A stretch of DNA of 64,000 nt from Bradyrhizobium sp. Ai1a-2. Lineage in GTDB: Bacteria > Pseudomonadota > Alphaproteobacteria > Rhizobiales > Xanthobacteraceae. The position numbers and the translations under genes were made by a program. Every line of letters begins with the position of its first letter. Position 1 is the stretch's first letter. The DNA lies in NCBI RefSeq assembly GCF_000426245.1, contig NZ_AUEZ01000004.1, forward strand, positions 1 to 64,000, read 5' to 3'. Below the pieces are notes generated by a model, which saw only the letters and a list, made by a program, of their open reading frames with translations, did no database searches and was not told where the DNA came from. Shown one piece after another: positions 57,659 through 64,000 of this stretch.

Positions 57659-58642
57659 ATGGCAGAAGGCCAGCGCCGCAAGCGCCGATCGAAACGGACG
57701 ATTCAGCGAGAGCGCCCGCAGAAGGCGGAGGCTCGAGCCGCGCGCGAGCAGCAGCGTGTCGAGAGGCGAGCCGCAGCCGCCGCGGCATGGGAAGCCGGCT
57801 ATCCGGAGCGCGCGAAACGATACCAGGCTGAGCACGACCGTCGGCTAGCGCACGACCGCGCCCGCGAAGGGCAGCGGAAGCTGATGTACGCCTATCTCGA
57901 ATATGCGCATGGCTACGACACGCCCGAGGCCCGCATGGTCGCCGCATATGTTCGGCACAACGAGACCGTTGCGAAGGACAAGCGCCGGAATCTTCTGAAG
58001 GGCGGAGATCCGCTGGGACTGCTTGAGCCCAAGGTCAAGAAGACCAGGAAGCAGGTCAAAGAAGAGAAGCGGCAGCAGGAGGCTGCGCGGCTGGCGCGGG
58101 GCGAGCGCTTCGAGCGGATCGCGGATCTCGATAACCCGGACCAAAATGTCATCGTCACGACCAAGGCGCATTCTTTGCGCCGGAAGTCGCTCGTCCGAAC
58201 GCACCACCTGCCGGGGGTGGAAGCCTTCCTGCGCGACATCGAGGCGGTCCAGGGCGGCATCCGTGCTGCCAGCCTGGGAGACAAGATCGACCGCTCCGGC
58301 GTGCCGAACATCATTCCGGGCGCGATCCCGGCGGCACAGCGCATCGAGATCTGCGAGACCAGGCTCGGTCAGATCCATTGGTACTGGGCCTGCGGCTACC
58401 TGCTGTTCGACATGACGCCGACCGAGGTGCACCGCCGCGGCGGCAGCCAGCACACCACGGCAAGCGCGAAGGTCGGCGATGCGCTCGACGCGCTGTGCGA
58501 TTTCTACGACCCCAATTTCCTACGTCAGAACCGGGATCTCAACATCCTGATGGATGTCGTGAGCCGCGGCATGGAGGTGATCTTGCAAGGTGAGCGTCTT
58601 CTCAACTGGCCGCATCAGCAGAAGAAACACACGGCACGCTGA
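57659..58642 (+). CDS. hypothetical protein with basic coiled-coil N-terminus
   Basis: A 327-residue protein. Residues 1-60 are a highly basic coiled coil (KAEARAAREQQRVERRAAAA). A second basic helix (KVKKTRKQVKEEKRQQEAAR) follows. The C-terminal half (LGQIHWYWACGYLLFDMTPT, then EVHRRGGSQHTTAS) looks like a folded DNA-binding domain. Its place just before the packaging-type HNH gene suggests a late-gene regulator, but this is inference. The upstream 57476-57658 has no gene. Confidence 0.65.
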   Translation: MAEGQRRKRRSKRTIQRERPQKAEARAAREQQRVERRAAAAAAWEAGYPERAKRYQAEHDRRLAHDRAREGQRKLMYAYLEYAHGYDTPEARMVAAYVRHNETVAKDKRRNLLKGGDPLGLLEPKVKKTRKQVKEEKRQQEAARLARGERFERIADLDNPDQNVIVTTKAHSLRRKSLVRTHHLPGVEAFLRDIEAVQGGIRAASLGDKIDRSGVPNIIPGAIPAAQRIEICETRLGQIHWYWACGYLLFDMTPTEVHRRGGSQHTTASAKVGDALDALCDFYDPNFLRQNRDLNILMDVVSRGMEVILQGERLLNWPHQQKKHTAR

Positions 58643-58827
58643 TGTCACTCGGCAGGTTCGCTCCAAATAGTCGGGAGACGCCGCTCGAGACCAAGGCGCG
58701 GGTCTGGCGGGAATACGGTCTGCTCTTGGTTGACGTCGACAAGGATCAGTTGACCTGGGACCAGCGCGAGATGCTCAGGGCGATTGGGCGCCGCATGTTT
58801 GGTCCAAGGCGAGGGGAACGACAATGA
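58642..58827 (+). CDS. small hypothetical protein (61 aa)
   Basis: ATG 58642 shares one base with the previous stop, and its own stop overlaps the lipoprotein start. Sequence is charged and helical (DQREMLRAIGRRMFGPRRGE). Not recognised. Confidence 0.6.
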   Translation: MSLGRFAPNSRETPLETKARVWREYGLLLVDVDKDQLTWDQREMLRAIGRRMFGPRRGERQ

Positions 58828-59105
58828 AGCGGAGTGCGAAGGTCTTGTTGTTGGCGCCGTTGTTGTCTGGCTGCGGTGATCGACCAGCGGCCGGCCCCCC
58901 ATACGCCTCGGCTACGGAATGTCGCGCGCAGACGAAACAGGAATGCCAGGCTGCGCCAAATCCGGCCGGTCATGGCGGAGTCGTATTCGTTCCGAACACC
59001 TATGCTCCTGTGGTCGCCTCTCGCAATCCGATGCTCGTGGCGCGGGCGACGCGCGGCGGCTTTGGTTTTTCGGCCAGAGCTATGTCCGTCGGGGCTGCAT
59101 CGTGA
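58824..59105 (+). CDS. small lipoprotein
   Basis: A 93-residue protein with a lipoprotein signal: KRSAKVLLLAPLLSGCGD, lipobox LSGC with Cys17. The mature part resembles short YgiB-like proteins (a GGFGFSARAMS glycine-rich end). It should sit in the inner or outer membrane and may act in lysis, where phage lipoproteins (spanins) are common, but no spanin partner is evident. Confidence 0.65.
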   Translation: MKRSAKVLLLAPLLSGCGDRPAAGPPYASATECRAQTKQECQAAPNPAGHGGVVFVPNTYAPVVASRNPMLVARATRGGFGFSARAMSVGAAS

Positions 59106-59452
59106 AGCGGGCCCGTATTCCCACCCTCGGCTCCAGGATCGCTACCCTCGACACCCGGAAGGCCAAGCCGCTGCCGAAGAAGGCAGATCCTCACTATCAG
59201 AGCGCCGAGCACGAGAATTGGGCACGGCAGGTCAAGCAGCGCGCCGGTTGGCGGTGCGAACATGTCGACGAGCGCACTGGCCGGCGGTGTGAGCGTAGCA
59301 AGGCGAATGGTGACCAGATCTACGCCGACCACATCGAAACCATCCGTGATCGCCCAGATCTCGCGCTTGATCTGAACAATGGGCGCGCAGCATGCAATTC
59401 GCACAACACCCGAGCAGGCATTCAGGCTCGAGCCCGGCGCATGAAATCGTAG
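59102..59452 (+). CDS. HNH endonuclease, packaging-type
   Basis: A 116-residue HNH protein from GTG 59102 (GTGA overlap). The fold is seen as HENWARQVKQRAGWRCEHVD, the zinc/His site YADHIETIRDRPDLALDLNN and GRAACNSHNTRAG. Small HNH nucleases of this type lie next to terminase genes in many phages and are needed for DNA packaging. The terminase is not in the window unless far to the right. Confidence 0.88.
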   Translation: MKRARIPTLGSRIATLDTRKAKPLPKKADPHYQSAEHENWARQVKQRAGWRCEHVDERTGRRCERSKANGDQIYADHIETIRDRPDLALDLNNGRAACNSHNTRAGIQARARRMKS

Positions 59453-59461
59453 GAGGGGAGA

Positions 59462-59653
59462 ATGTCGAGTTGGCCGCCAGCGCCACCGGACCGAGACGCC
59501 TTTGGCGTGGCCGAACTCGGGCGGGTGCGATTCAAACAAGGACTGCTCGGGATACGGGCCGAGCGGCTGTGCGAGCGCGCGGATGGATCGCGATTTTGGC
59601 GGCGGCTCCGGATCGGGGAAATCATCGAAACCGCATTGGAGGATACATCATGA
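59462..59653 (+). CDS. small hypothetical protein (63 aa)
   Basis: ATG 59462 has AGGAGGGGAGA just upstream. The protein includes RVRFKQGLLGIRAERLCERA and ends in an ATGA overlap with the next gene. Possibly a small packaging accessory; not recognised. Confidence 0.6.
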   Translation: MSSWPPAPPDRDAFGVAELGRVRFKQGLLGIRAERLCERADGSRFWRRLRIGEIIETALEDTS

Positions 59654-59862
59654 AGGAACCATCACCTCGCGCCGACCAGCTTAGGGCCTTGCGAGAAGCC
59701 AGATACGCGCGCAATCAGGCCCTGAAAAGCGAGCTCGACGCGCGGGATGCTGCGGCCGCGGCGAAGGAAGCGCCGCCGGCGCCGACAGCAAAGCGACCGC
59801 CGGCGAAGAAACGGCGCGCCAAGAAAGGAAGGCGCAGCCGGGGGAAGGACAATCGGTCGTAG
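59650..59862 (+). CDS. small basic tail protein (70 aa)
   Basis: A highly basic, Ala/Pro/Lys-rich protein (SELDARDAAAAAKEAPPAPT, then KKRRAKKGRRSRG) that is probably disordered and binds nucleic acid. Last gene of the rightward run; it ends two bases before the convergent gene stop. Confidence 0.55.
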   Translation: MKEPSPRADQLRALREARYARNQALKSELDARDAAAAAKEAPPAPTAKRPPAKKRRAKKGRRSRGKDNRS

Positions 59863-59864
59863 CG

Positions 59865-60200
59865 TCAGTCCTCGACGTCGGCATCAGCCGGCATCTGCCT
59901 CAGCTTCTGGTAGGGGAATTCGCCGAGTTCGGGATGGAGTCGGTCCGCCTGGATCATTGCCGCGGCGGCCATGCGCGCGGTCCCGAGCGCATTCGGGACC
60001 GTCAGGAGCGTCAGTGCGATCGGCACCCAGGTCGGAATATCCTGGACCTGGCCATCCTTCTCGCGGCCCCATCGGTTCACAGTTACCAGGTTCTGGCAGA
60101 ACACGCGCGCGAAGGACTTCCGGGTCAGGCCCTGCCGTGCCAACTCGGTATCGAAATCTGCGCCCGAGATCTTGCGGTGAATAAATCGAGGTGGGGCCAT
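59865..60200 (-). CDS. helix-turn-helix protein
   Basis: A 111-residue protein with an N-terminal helix-turn-helix: FDTELARQGLTRKSFARVFC then LVTVNRWGREKDGQ, as in XRE-like regulators of phages. A hydrophobic segment (TWVPIALTLLTVPNAL) follows. AAAGGATCC-type ribosome-binding site before ATG 60200. Upstream lies the first copy of the dispersed repeat. Confidence 0.72.
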   Translation of the reverse strand: MAPPRFIHRKISGADFDTELARQGLTRKSFARVFCQNLVTVNRWGREKDGQVQDIPTWVPIALTLLTVPNALGTARMAAAAMIQADRLHPELGEFPYQKLRQMPADADVED

Positions 60201-60235
60201 CTGAGGATCCTTTCCAATTGGGCACGGTTGCCCGG

Positions 60236-60283
60236 AATCGGCCGTAGCCGAGGGGTTAGCACAAAATCGATCGTAGCCGGGAG
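60236..60283 (-). repeat. dispersed repeat, two-unit copy
   Basis: Two units related to CTCCCGGMTACGRYCGATTTT (minus strand) lie at 60263-60283 and 60236-60255, separated by about seven bases. They fall between the stop of the gene at 60294 and the start of the gene at 60200, and match copies at 62945-62993 and 63552-63600. Confidence 0.75.
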
Positions 60284-60293
60284 TCCCCGTCGG

Positions 60294-60668
60294 CTAGCTG
60301 AAGTCCAGCGGGGATACCAGGTGCCTGCCGACCGTCATCACCGGCGGGATGACGCCGCCGCGCTCGATCGCCGCCAGCCATTCCTTTTCGGTTCCGGTAA
60401 AGCCAGGTCCCGCCTCGACGTGATGGTCGGCCAGCCATTTGGCGAGCTCGCAAGTCGAAGCGCAGGGCGGCGATACCGGTGTCCCGGCGCTGGTGGTCTC
60501 GTACATCTGCCAGTGCGTCCGCTCCATCGCCGGCCACGCCGGCATATAGCTGGCGGCAGGATAAGGCGCGGGCGCATCCGGGAGGGCCTCGGCCAGCGGG
60601 ATATAGCGGCCGGCGGAGTTGCGCGGGTGCTTCCAGTCGGCGGGCACGCGCCTAACGGTTCTGCTCAT
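60294..60668 (-). CDS. hypothetical phage protein (124 aa)
   Basis: From ATG 60668 (ATGA overlap). It contains VPADWKHPRNSAGRYIPLAE, then ERTHWQMYETTSAGTPVSPP and ELAKWLADHHVEAGPG, a conserved arrangement in rhizobial and other prophages, without known activity. Four Trp and two Cys; no membrane helix. Confidence 0.7.
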   Translation of the reverse strand: MSRTVRRVPADWKHPRNSAGRYIPLAEALPDAPAPYPAASYMPAWPAMERTHWQMYETTSAGTPVSPPCASTCELAKWLADHHVEAGPGFTGTEKEWLAAIERGGVIPPVMTVGRHLVSPLDFS

Positions 60669-61234
60669 GACGCCATTCCCTGACGCGCGAAGGGCCAAAG
60701 CCATTGGTCGATCCACGCGATAGTGGTTCGGTTGGCTTTGGTGGTGCGGCGCTGGTGGAGGCTGACCAGCCAGTGATATCCGTCCGCGAGGTCATCGGCG
60801 TGCTGCCCTTCGCCAAGTCCGATTAGGACGTCACCCCACGACGCAACCATTCGGCGGCCGTCGCGGTCAGGCATGCCGTAGAGATAGAGCGAGCCGCCAC
60901 CGCCGATCATCGGAGCGACGATCCAGGTATAGAACTTGCCAGAACGGATTGCCGTCTTGAGATCGACAGCGAAGTCCTCTCCCATCGCTGATAAGAGCCG
61001 ATGGAAAGGCACCTTCATCTCTTCGTCATTCGGATCGACGCCGGCGCCATGCCACTCAGCCCAGCCATGGCTTTGGAAAATGTGCCGGCACTTTGATTCG
61101 TAATGCTGCCGCTGGCGGCAAACGAGGCAGTAGACCGTGTTGCTGTCGCAGTCGTCGCAAAGCATATTGTCGCGAAACACTTCGCCCACAGTCTCGCACC
61201 ACTTACAGGTCCCAAGTTTGTAGTCGGTTGGCAT
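60665..61234 (-). CDS. zinc-knuckle hypothetical protein
   Basis: A 189-residue protein. Residues 9-50 hold three Cys pairs (LGTCKWCETV, MLCDDCDSN, VYCLVCRQRQ), at least one zinc site. The rest is alpha/beta with MIGGGGSLYLYGMPDRDGR. AAGGAGG lies before ATG 61234. No family recognised. Confidence 0.7.
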   Translation of the reverse strand: MPTDYKLGTCKWCETVGEVFRDNMLCDDCDSNTVYCLVCRQRQHYESKCRHIFQSHGWAEWHGAGVDPNDEEMKVPFHRLLSAMGEDFAVDLKTAIRSGKFYTWIVAPMIGGGGSLYLYGMPDRDGRRMVASWGDVLIGLGEGQHADDLADGYHWLVSLHQRRTTKANRTTIAWIDQWLWPFARQGMAS

Positions 61235-61246
61235 CTATATCCTCCT

Positions 61247-61693
61247 TCACCTGGTCGGATGGAAGTTCAATTCGACCGATTGCTCGTGAGCGTCGTAAAG
61301 CGCCCTGATGTTGAGCCAATCGGTGGAGCGACCGTCGTTAGGACGCAGCCCAACCATGAGTCCGCCTTCCGGCGCCGGTTCAGAGAACAGCGCGCCAGAA
61401 CCGAGAACAATGATCTGGCCGATCTCCGGTGTGCGCGGCGAAACACCGCGGAAGAGATCGCCAATATGCGTGCTCTCGCGAGTCTCTTTGACGACCGCGA
61501 CCAGATCGCCTCTGTGGCCATCGAAGATGCGAGCCGTCTCGCGATCGATCAGCGAAGGCGACGGGATCGTGGTGAGCGAGGTCTGGCCGTCCTGGATCAA
61601 ATAGACCGTGCCGTAACGATCGCTGCGGCGCTCCGACCCGCACCAGGTCAGGGTACCGACACCCAACAGGCGATTGATGACTTGATGTTGCAT
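61247..61693 (-). CDS. hypothetical protein (148 aa)
   Basis: A beta-rich protein (TWCGSERRSDRYGTVYLIQD, then GDLVAVVKETRESTHIGDLF) starting at ATG 61693 after a strong AAAGGAGGAA site. Upstream of the ribosome-binding site is a copy of the dispersed repeat. Function unknown. Confidence 0.65.
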   Translation of the reverse strand: MQHQVINRLLGVGTLTWCGSERRSDRYGTVYLIQDGQTSLTTIPSPSLIDRETARIFDGHRGDLVAVVKETRESTHIGDLFRGVSPRTPEIGQIIVLGSGALFSEPAPEGGLMVGLRPNDGRSTDWLNIRALYDAHEQSVELNFHPTR

Positions 61694-61713
61694 GCATTCC
61701 TCCTTTCGGTTTG

Positions 61714-61740
61714 AAAATCGATCGTATCCGGGGATCAGGA
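61714..61740 (-). repeat. dispersed repeat, single-unit copy
   Basis: On the minus strand: CCTGATCCCCGGATACGATC continuing to GATTTT. It shares about 27 bases with the copy at 62067-62088, starts at the stop codon of the upstream gene and ends just before the ribosome-binding site of the gene at 61693. Confidence 0.75.
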
Positions 61741-62046
61741 TTGACCGGCTGTCTCAAGAACTCGTTTCAGGTCGAAGAATTCGACCATGGCAGGCACGCC
61801 CGTGCCGTCCCATTCCCAGATGACCCCAGTGAAGATCATCCGGTTTGCATCGCTGTGCTTGGTCGAGATATACGCCTGGGCCTCCTCCAGTGTCGGATAG
61901 CCATCGGAGTGGTGACCGATCGACTTGTAGCGCTAAGCGGTCATCTCGGCATCGGCGTTGCCAGGCATCGGGTAGGCACGGAACGGAATCGGGTGAAAGC
62001 GCCCAGTGGCGGTGTTCTTCAAAATGCCGGTGGGAAAGACGTTCAT
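61735..62046 (-). pseudogene. gene interrupted by an in-frame TAG
   Basis: From ATG 62046 (GGAGACC upstream) the frame reads MNVFPTGILKNTATGRFHPI to EMTA, then TAG (61935-61933), then continues in the same frame RYKSIGHHSDGYPTLEEAQA to QS and TGA at 61737-61735. The two parts make one 103-residue product of a kind I recall from rhizobial phages, where Gln (CAG) occupies the stop position. A single C to T change explains it. Without suppression only 37 residues are made. Confidence 0.6.
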
Positions 62047-62066
62047 TGCGGGTCTCCTTTCTTCTG

Positions 62067-62088
62067 AAAATTGATCGTATCCGGGAGG
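62067..62088 (-). repeat. dispersed repeat, single-unit copy
   Basis: Minus strand CCTCCCGGATACGATCAATT plus TT, directly after the stop of the gene at 62090 and before the ribosome-binding site of the interrupted gene. Same placement as the copy at 61714. Confidence 0.75.
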
Positions 62089-62089
62089 A

Positions 62090-62368
62090 TCAGAACAGTG
62101 AGCCTTGCGCCACATCTTCTAGCGGCGCCGCCGGCGTCCGACCGAGATGCTCGACCGTTTCGCCTATGATCTGGTCGCGGTCGTCGTCGATGAGAAGCCA
62201 ACCGCGATCGCCGCCGGCAGGATCGTAAACGACGAAGTCGCCGCCCCAGCGCTTGAAGATTCGTTCAGCAACGAGGCGCATGCCGGCGGGCACGTCGGTT
62301 GTGGCCTCGAACTCGGCGCGCGTAACGATCTTGAAGCCCGCATTGATCAGGGTCTGTTCTCCGTTCAT
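62090..62368 (-). CDS. hypothetical protein (92 aa)
   Basis: ATG 62368 lies one base after the previous stop. The protein (LINAGFKIVTRAEFEATTDV, then KRWGGDFVVYDPAGGDRGWL) looks like a small alpha/beta fold; similar short proteins are common in phage accessory regions. Function unknown. Confidence 0.65.
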   Translation of the reverse strand: MNGEQTLINAGFKIVTRAEFEATTDVPAGMRLVAERIFKRWGGDFVVYDPAGGDRGWLLIDDDRDQIIGETVEHLGRTPAAPLEDVAQGSLF

Positions 62369-62369
62369 G

Positions 62370-62927
62370 TCAATAAACCTCGGCACCGATGCAAGCCGCG
62401 ACGGCCGCGCGATACTCGCCGCCCGCGCGGTCCATGCGCTGCCAGACCTCCTTGCCGCCGAGCTTGTCGGCCAGCCATGCGAAGTCGGTCACGTAGAGGA
62501 TGGCGTGCAGCAAGACCCGCTCGCCCGAACTGCAGACGCCGTCGCATTGCTTGGCGAGTTTCACGAAACGCCCTTTGTCAGGATCGTTGAACTGCACGAT
62601 AGAACTTCGGAGATGCCGCCAACTCTGCGCCGACTCGAGGTATTCGAGAAGACCCATCTTCCGAAAGATGCTGCGCGCCGGCTCACTAGCCTTGAAGCGC
62701 TCGAATCTGTGAACGTTCGCGCGTGCGTGGCCGAGTTCTTCGGCGACGTCGGGCATCCTTGCCCAGGTCCGTCCCGCATTCGTGATCTCGATCATACCGG
62801 GGTCGACACGTCGAGCCATCCCGGTATTGACGAGAACACGCTCGGGGATGCGGTCGTGATCGGTGCGCGGTCCTTTCATGAGTTCATTGAGCAGCATCTG
62901 TTCCTCAGACGTCAGTTGGGTCGACAT
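62370..62927 (-). CDS. hypothetical protein (185 aa)
   Basis: Starts at ATG 62927 after GAGGAG. The N-terminal part (LTSEEQMLLNELMKGPRTDH, then MIEITNAGRTWAR) resembles a winged helix. The C-terminal part (SGERVLLHAILYVTDFAWLA) is helical. A two-unit repeat copy lies upstream. No named family. Confidence 0.65.
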   Translation of the reverse strand: MSTQLTSEEQMLLNELMKGPRTDHDRIPERVLVNTGMARRVDPGMIEITNAGRTWARMPDVAEELGHARANVHRFERFKASEPARSIFRKMGLLEYLESAQSWRHLRSSIVQFNDPDKGRFVKLAKQCDGVCSSGERVLLHAILYVTDFAWLADKLGGKEVWQRMDRAGGEYRAAVAACIGAEVY

Positions 62928-62944
62928 GGGTAAATCTCCTCTTC

Positions 62945-62993
62945 AAAATCGGCCGTAGCCGAGGGGAACGGGAAATCGGTCGTAAGCGGGAGG
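62945..62993 (-). repeat. dispersed repeat, two-unit copy
   Basis: Units at 62973-62993 (CCTCCCGCTTACGACCGATTT) and 62945-62966 (ending GGCTACGGCCGATTTT) are spaced as in the copies at 60236 and 63552. It lies between two genes, in front of the ribosome-binding site of the gene at 62927. Confidence 0.75.
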
Positions 62994-63005
62994 GCGCAGC
63001 CGGGG

Positions 63006-64000
63006 CTATCCCGGCGGCCCGTCGATCACCACCAGCGCGGTATTCACCATCGTGCCGGCAGACTTGAACGAGCCGGCGGGCAGCGGCCTATATTCGAGAG
63101 CGATCGGCTCAAGGCGCGCGCGCTGCCGCGGGCCGTCGGCGCAGATCGCGACGAGCCGGCCGCCAGGCCGCAAGAACGTGCGGGCGTGCTCAATATGCCG
63201 GATATCGTCGCCATCCTTGAATGGCGGGTTCATCAAGACGCGATCGAACTTGCCGAGCTCGTCCGTGCTGCACTTGAGGAAGTTAGCGCAGTGAATGCGC
63301 AGGCCGCTAACTGGCGCACTGGCCAGGGCCTGCACCAATTGCGGGTTGATCTCGACCGCCACCTTATCGGGCGCTGGACCAATCGCCCGGAGGAGGGCGC
63401 CGGTTCCAGCGCTCGGCTCCAGGACACGATGATCGGGCTCGATCTCGGCGAACTCGACGACGTCAGCGGCCAGCCTCGGCGGCGTTTCGAACAATTGCGG
63501 TGCGACGACAACTTGCACGCCGCCGCCGCGCAGCACCGCCCGCATGGCCTCAAAATCAGCCGTAGGCGAGGGAGGCGGCAAATCGGCCGTATCCGGGAGA
63601 GGGTCGAGCGCGGGCGCATCCGGCAGGCTGCAATCCAACGCGCTGCGCAACTCGTCGATCTTAACCCATCTCCACCCTTTGCTGCCATTAAGGCAGGCGG
63701 TTTTCAGCTCAACAAAACCATCCTCGGTTCGAAGCACTTCGCAAGACTCGCCTTGAAAAGTGAAGCGGTCGCCTTTGGTGAAAGCGAGCGCGGCCGCATC
63801 CAGGGTCATCGCCCGCGGGACAGGGTGCGGCTCGGCCATGATCTCGCCGACCGTCGCCAGCATGTCGTCAAGATCGACCGCGGGCGGCGCGACATACACC
63901 GCCACGAATTCGGCCGGCTCCTTCGGCTCCGCGGGCCGCGCGATCTTGGGCGGGTCGACGCGCTTTGCATCCGTGATGAAAACTTGCTGTTTCTTCCAGA
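63006..64000 (-). CDS. class I SAM-dependent methyltransferase, partial at the right window edge
   Basis: The frame is open to the window edge, so at least 331 residues are present and the start is outside. The C-terminal 180 residues are a Rossmann methyltransferase: VLEPSAGTGALLRAIG (motif I), VAVEINPQLVQALAS (motif II) and FDRVLMNPPFKDGDD with NPPF as motif IV, so DNA, RNA or protein amide groups are possible targets. The upstream part includes a beta-rich segment (KGDRFTFQGESCEVLRTEDG). The link between the parts is encoded by a copy of the dispersed repeat (63552-63600), giving LPDTADLPPPSPTADFEAM. Confidence 0.82.
   Translation of the reverse strand, partial: WKKQQVFITDAKRVDPPKIARPAEPKEPAEFVAVYVAPPAVDLDDMLATVGEIMAEPHPVPRAMTLDAAALAFTKGDRFTFQGESCEVLRTEDGFVELKTACLNGSKGWRWVKIDELRSALDCSLPDAPALDPLPDTADLPPPSPTADFEAMRAVLRGGGVQVVVAPQLFETPPRLAADVVEFAEIEPDHRVLEPSAGTGALLRAIGPAPDKVAVEINPQLVQALASAPVSGLRIHCANFLKCSTDELGKFDRVLMNPPFKDGDDIRHIEHARTFLRPGGRLVAICADGPRQRARLEPIALEYRPLPAGSFKSAGTMVNTALVVIDGPPG
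63552..63600 (-). repeat. dispersed repeat, two-unit copy inside a coding region
   Basis: Units at 63580-63600 and 63552-63572 match the intergenic two-unit copies in order and spacing. Here both are translated as the linker before the methyltransferase domain, whose internal ATG (63545) lies seven bases after the repeat, the place where a gene start would be at the other copies. Confidence 0.75.

Noticed and set aside
11000..64000. Retron, diversity-generating retroelement or reverse transcriptase
   Set aside because: No YxDD-type polymerase motif or template repeat was found on either strand.

Overview
The window looks like GC-rich alphaproteobacterial DNA, most likely from Bradyrhizobium or a close relative. 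The reasons are the GC content, a tRNA-Lys fragment of rhizobial type, a GcrA-family gene, a CtrA-like DNA-binding domain and the style of the small genes. Almost all of it is mobile DNA. Positions 2-286 hold the end of an insertion-sequence transposase. Two perfect 55-bp copies of a tRNA-Lys(TTT) 3' end follow, at 321-375 and 10817-10871, and each lies next to its own tyrosine integrase gene. The simplest reading is two elements inserted in tandem at one tRNA-Lys gene, with the intact tRNA beyond the right edge of the window.

Element A (about 321-10871) is a decayed prophage or satellite. It has an integrase, an AlpA-like regulator, a primase-helicase that lost its 3' end and a large terminase that lost its 5' end. 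The last two are joined by an apparent deletion near 4640. Cargo follows: a proteasome-like N-terminal-threonine hydrolase with a small partner, a zinc-finger protein with a possible sigma-like tail, a GNAT toxin with a very short antitoxin, a frameshifted rhizobial gene and a cold-shock protein.

Element B (from 10817 past 64000) is the early half of a large prophage. A leftward set of about 35 genes (35099 down to 10981), mostly overlapping by 1-8 bases, carries an exonuclease/annealase/ATPase recombination set, a tRNA-Met derived from an initiator tRNA, a DnaA-domain protein, a radical SAM protein, an isomerase-like TIM barrel, a Lar-like protein and a nicotinamidase-like hydrolase. It also carries a vWA/PP2C/kinase trio with a HerA-type ATPase, and finally excisionase and integrase. 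The switch region (35.1-39.4 kb) holds a LexA-type repressor, a Cro-like gene and three matching operators. An O-like initiator gene here contains five tandem 11-bp iterons followed by a purine/A-rich tract, a lambda-style origin.

The rightward early region (39.3-55.7 kb) carries GcrA-, LexA- and CtrA-like regulators, RuvC-like nuclease, DNA polymerase III beta clamp, primase, DnaB helicase, three DNA methyltransferases (one a C5 enzyme with nine internal repeats), a prohibitin-like protein with three micro-proteins, and a DpdA-like transglycosylase with QueD that suggests 7-deazaguanine in phage DNA. A surface or membrane moron gene follows (55.9-57.5 kb), then an HNH gene of the kind often found before terminases. 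The last 4 kb is a leftward group of small genes separated by a dispersed repeat family. Structural genes are not seen; they should lie to the right.
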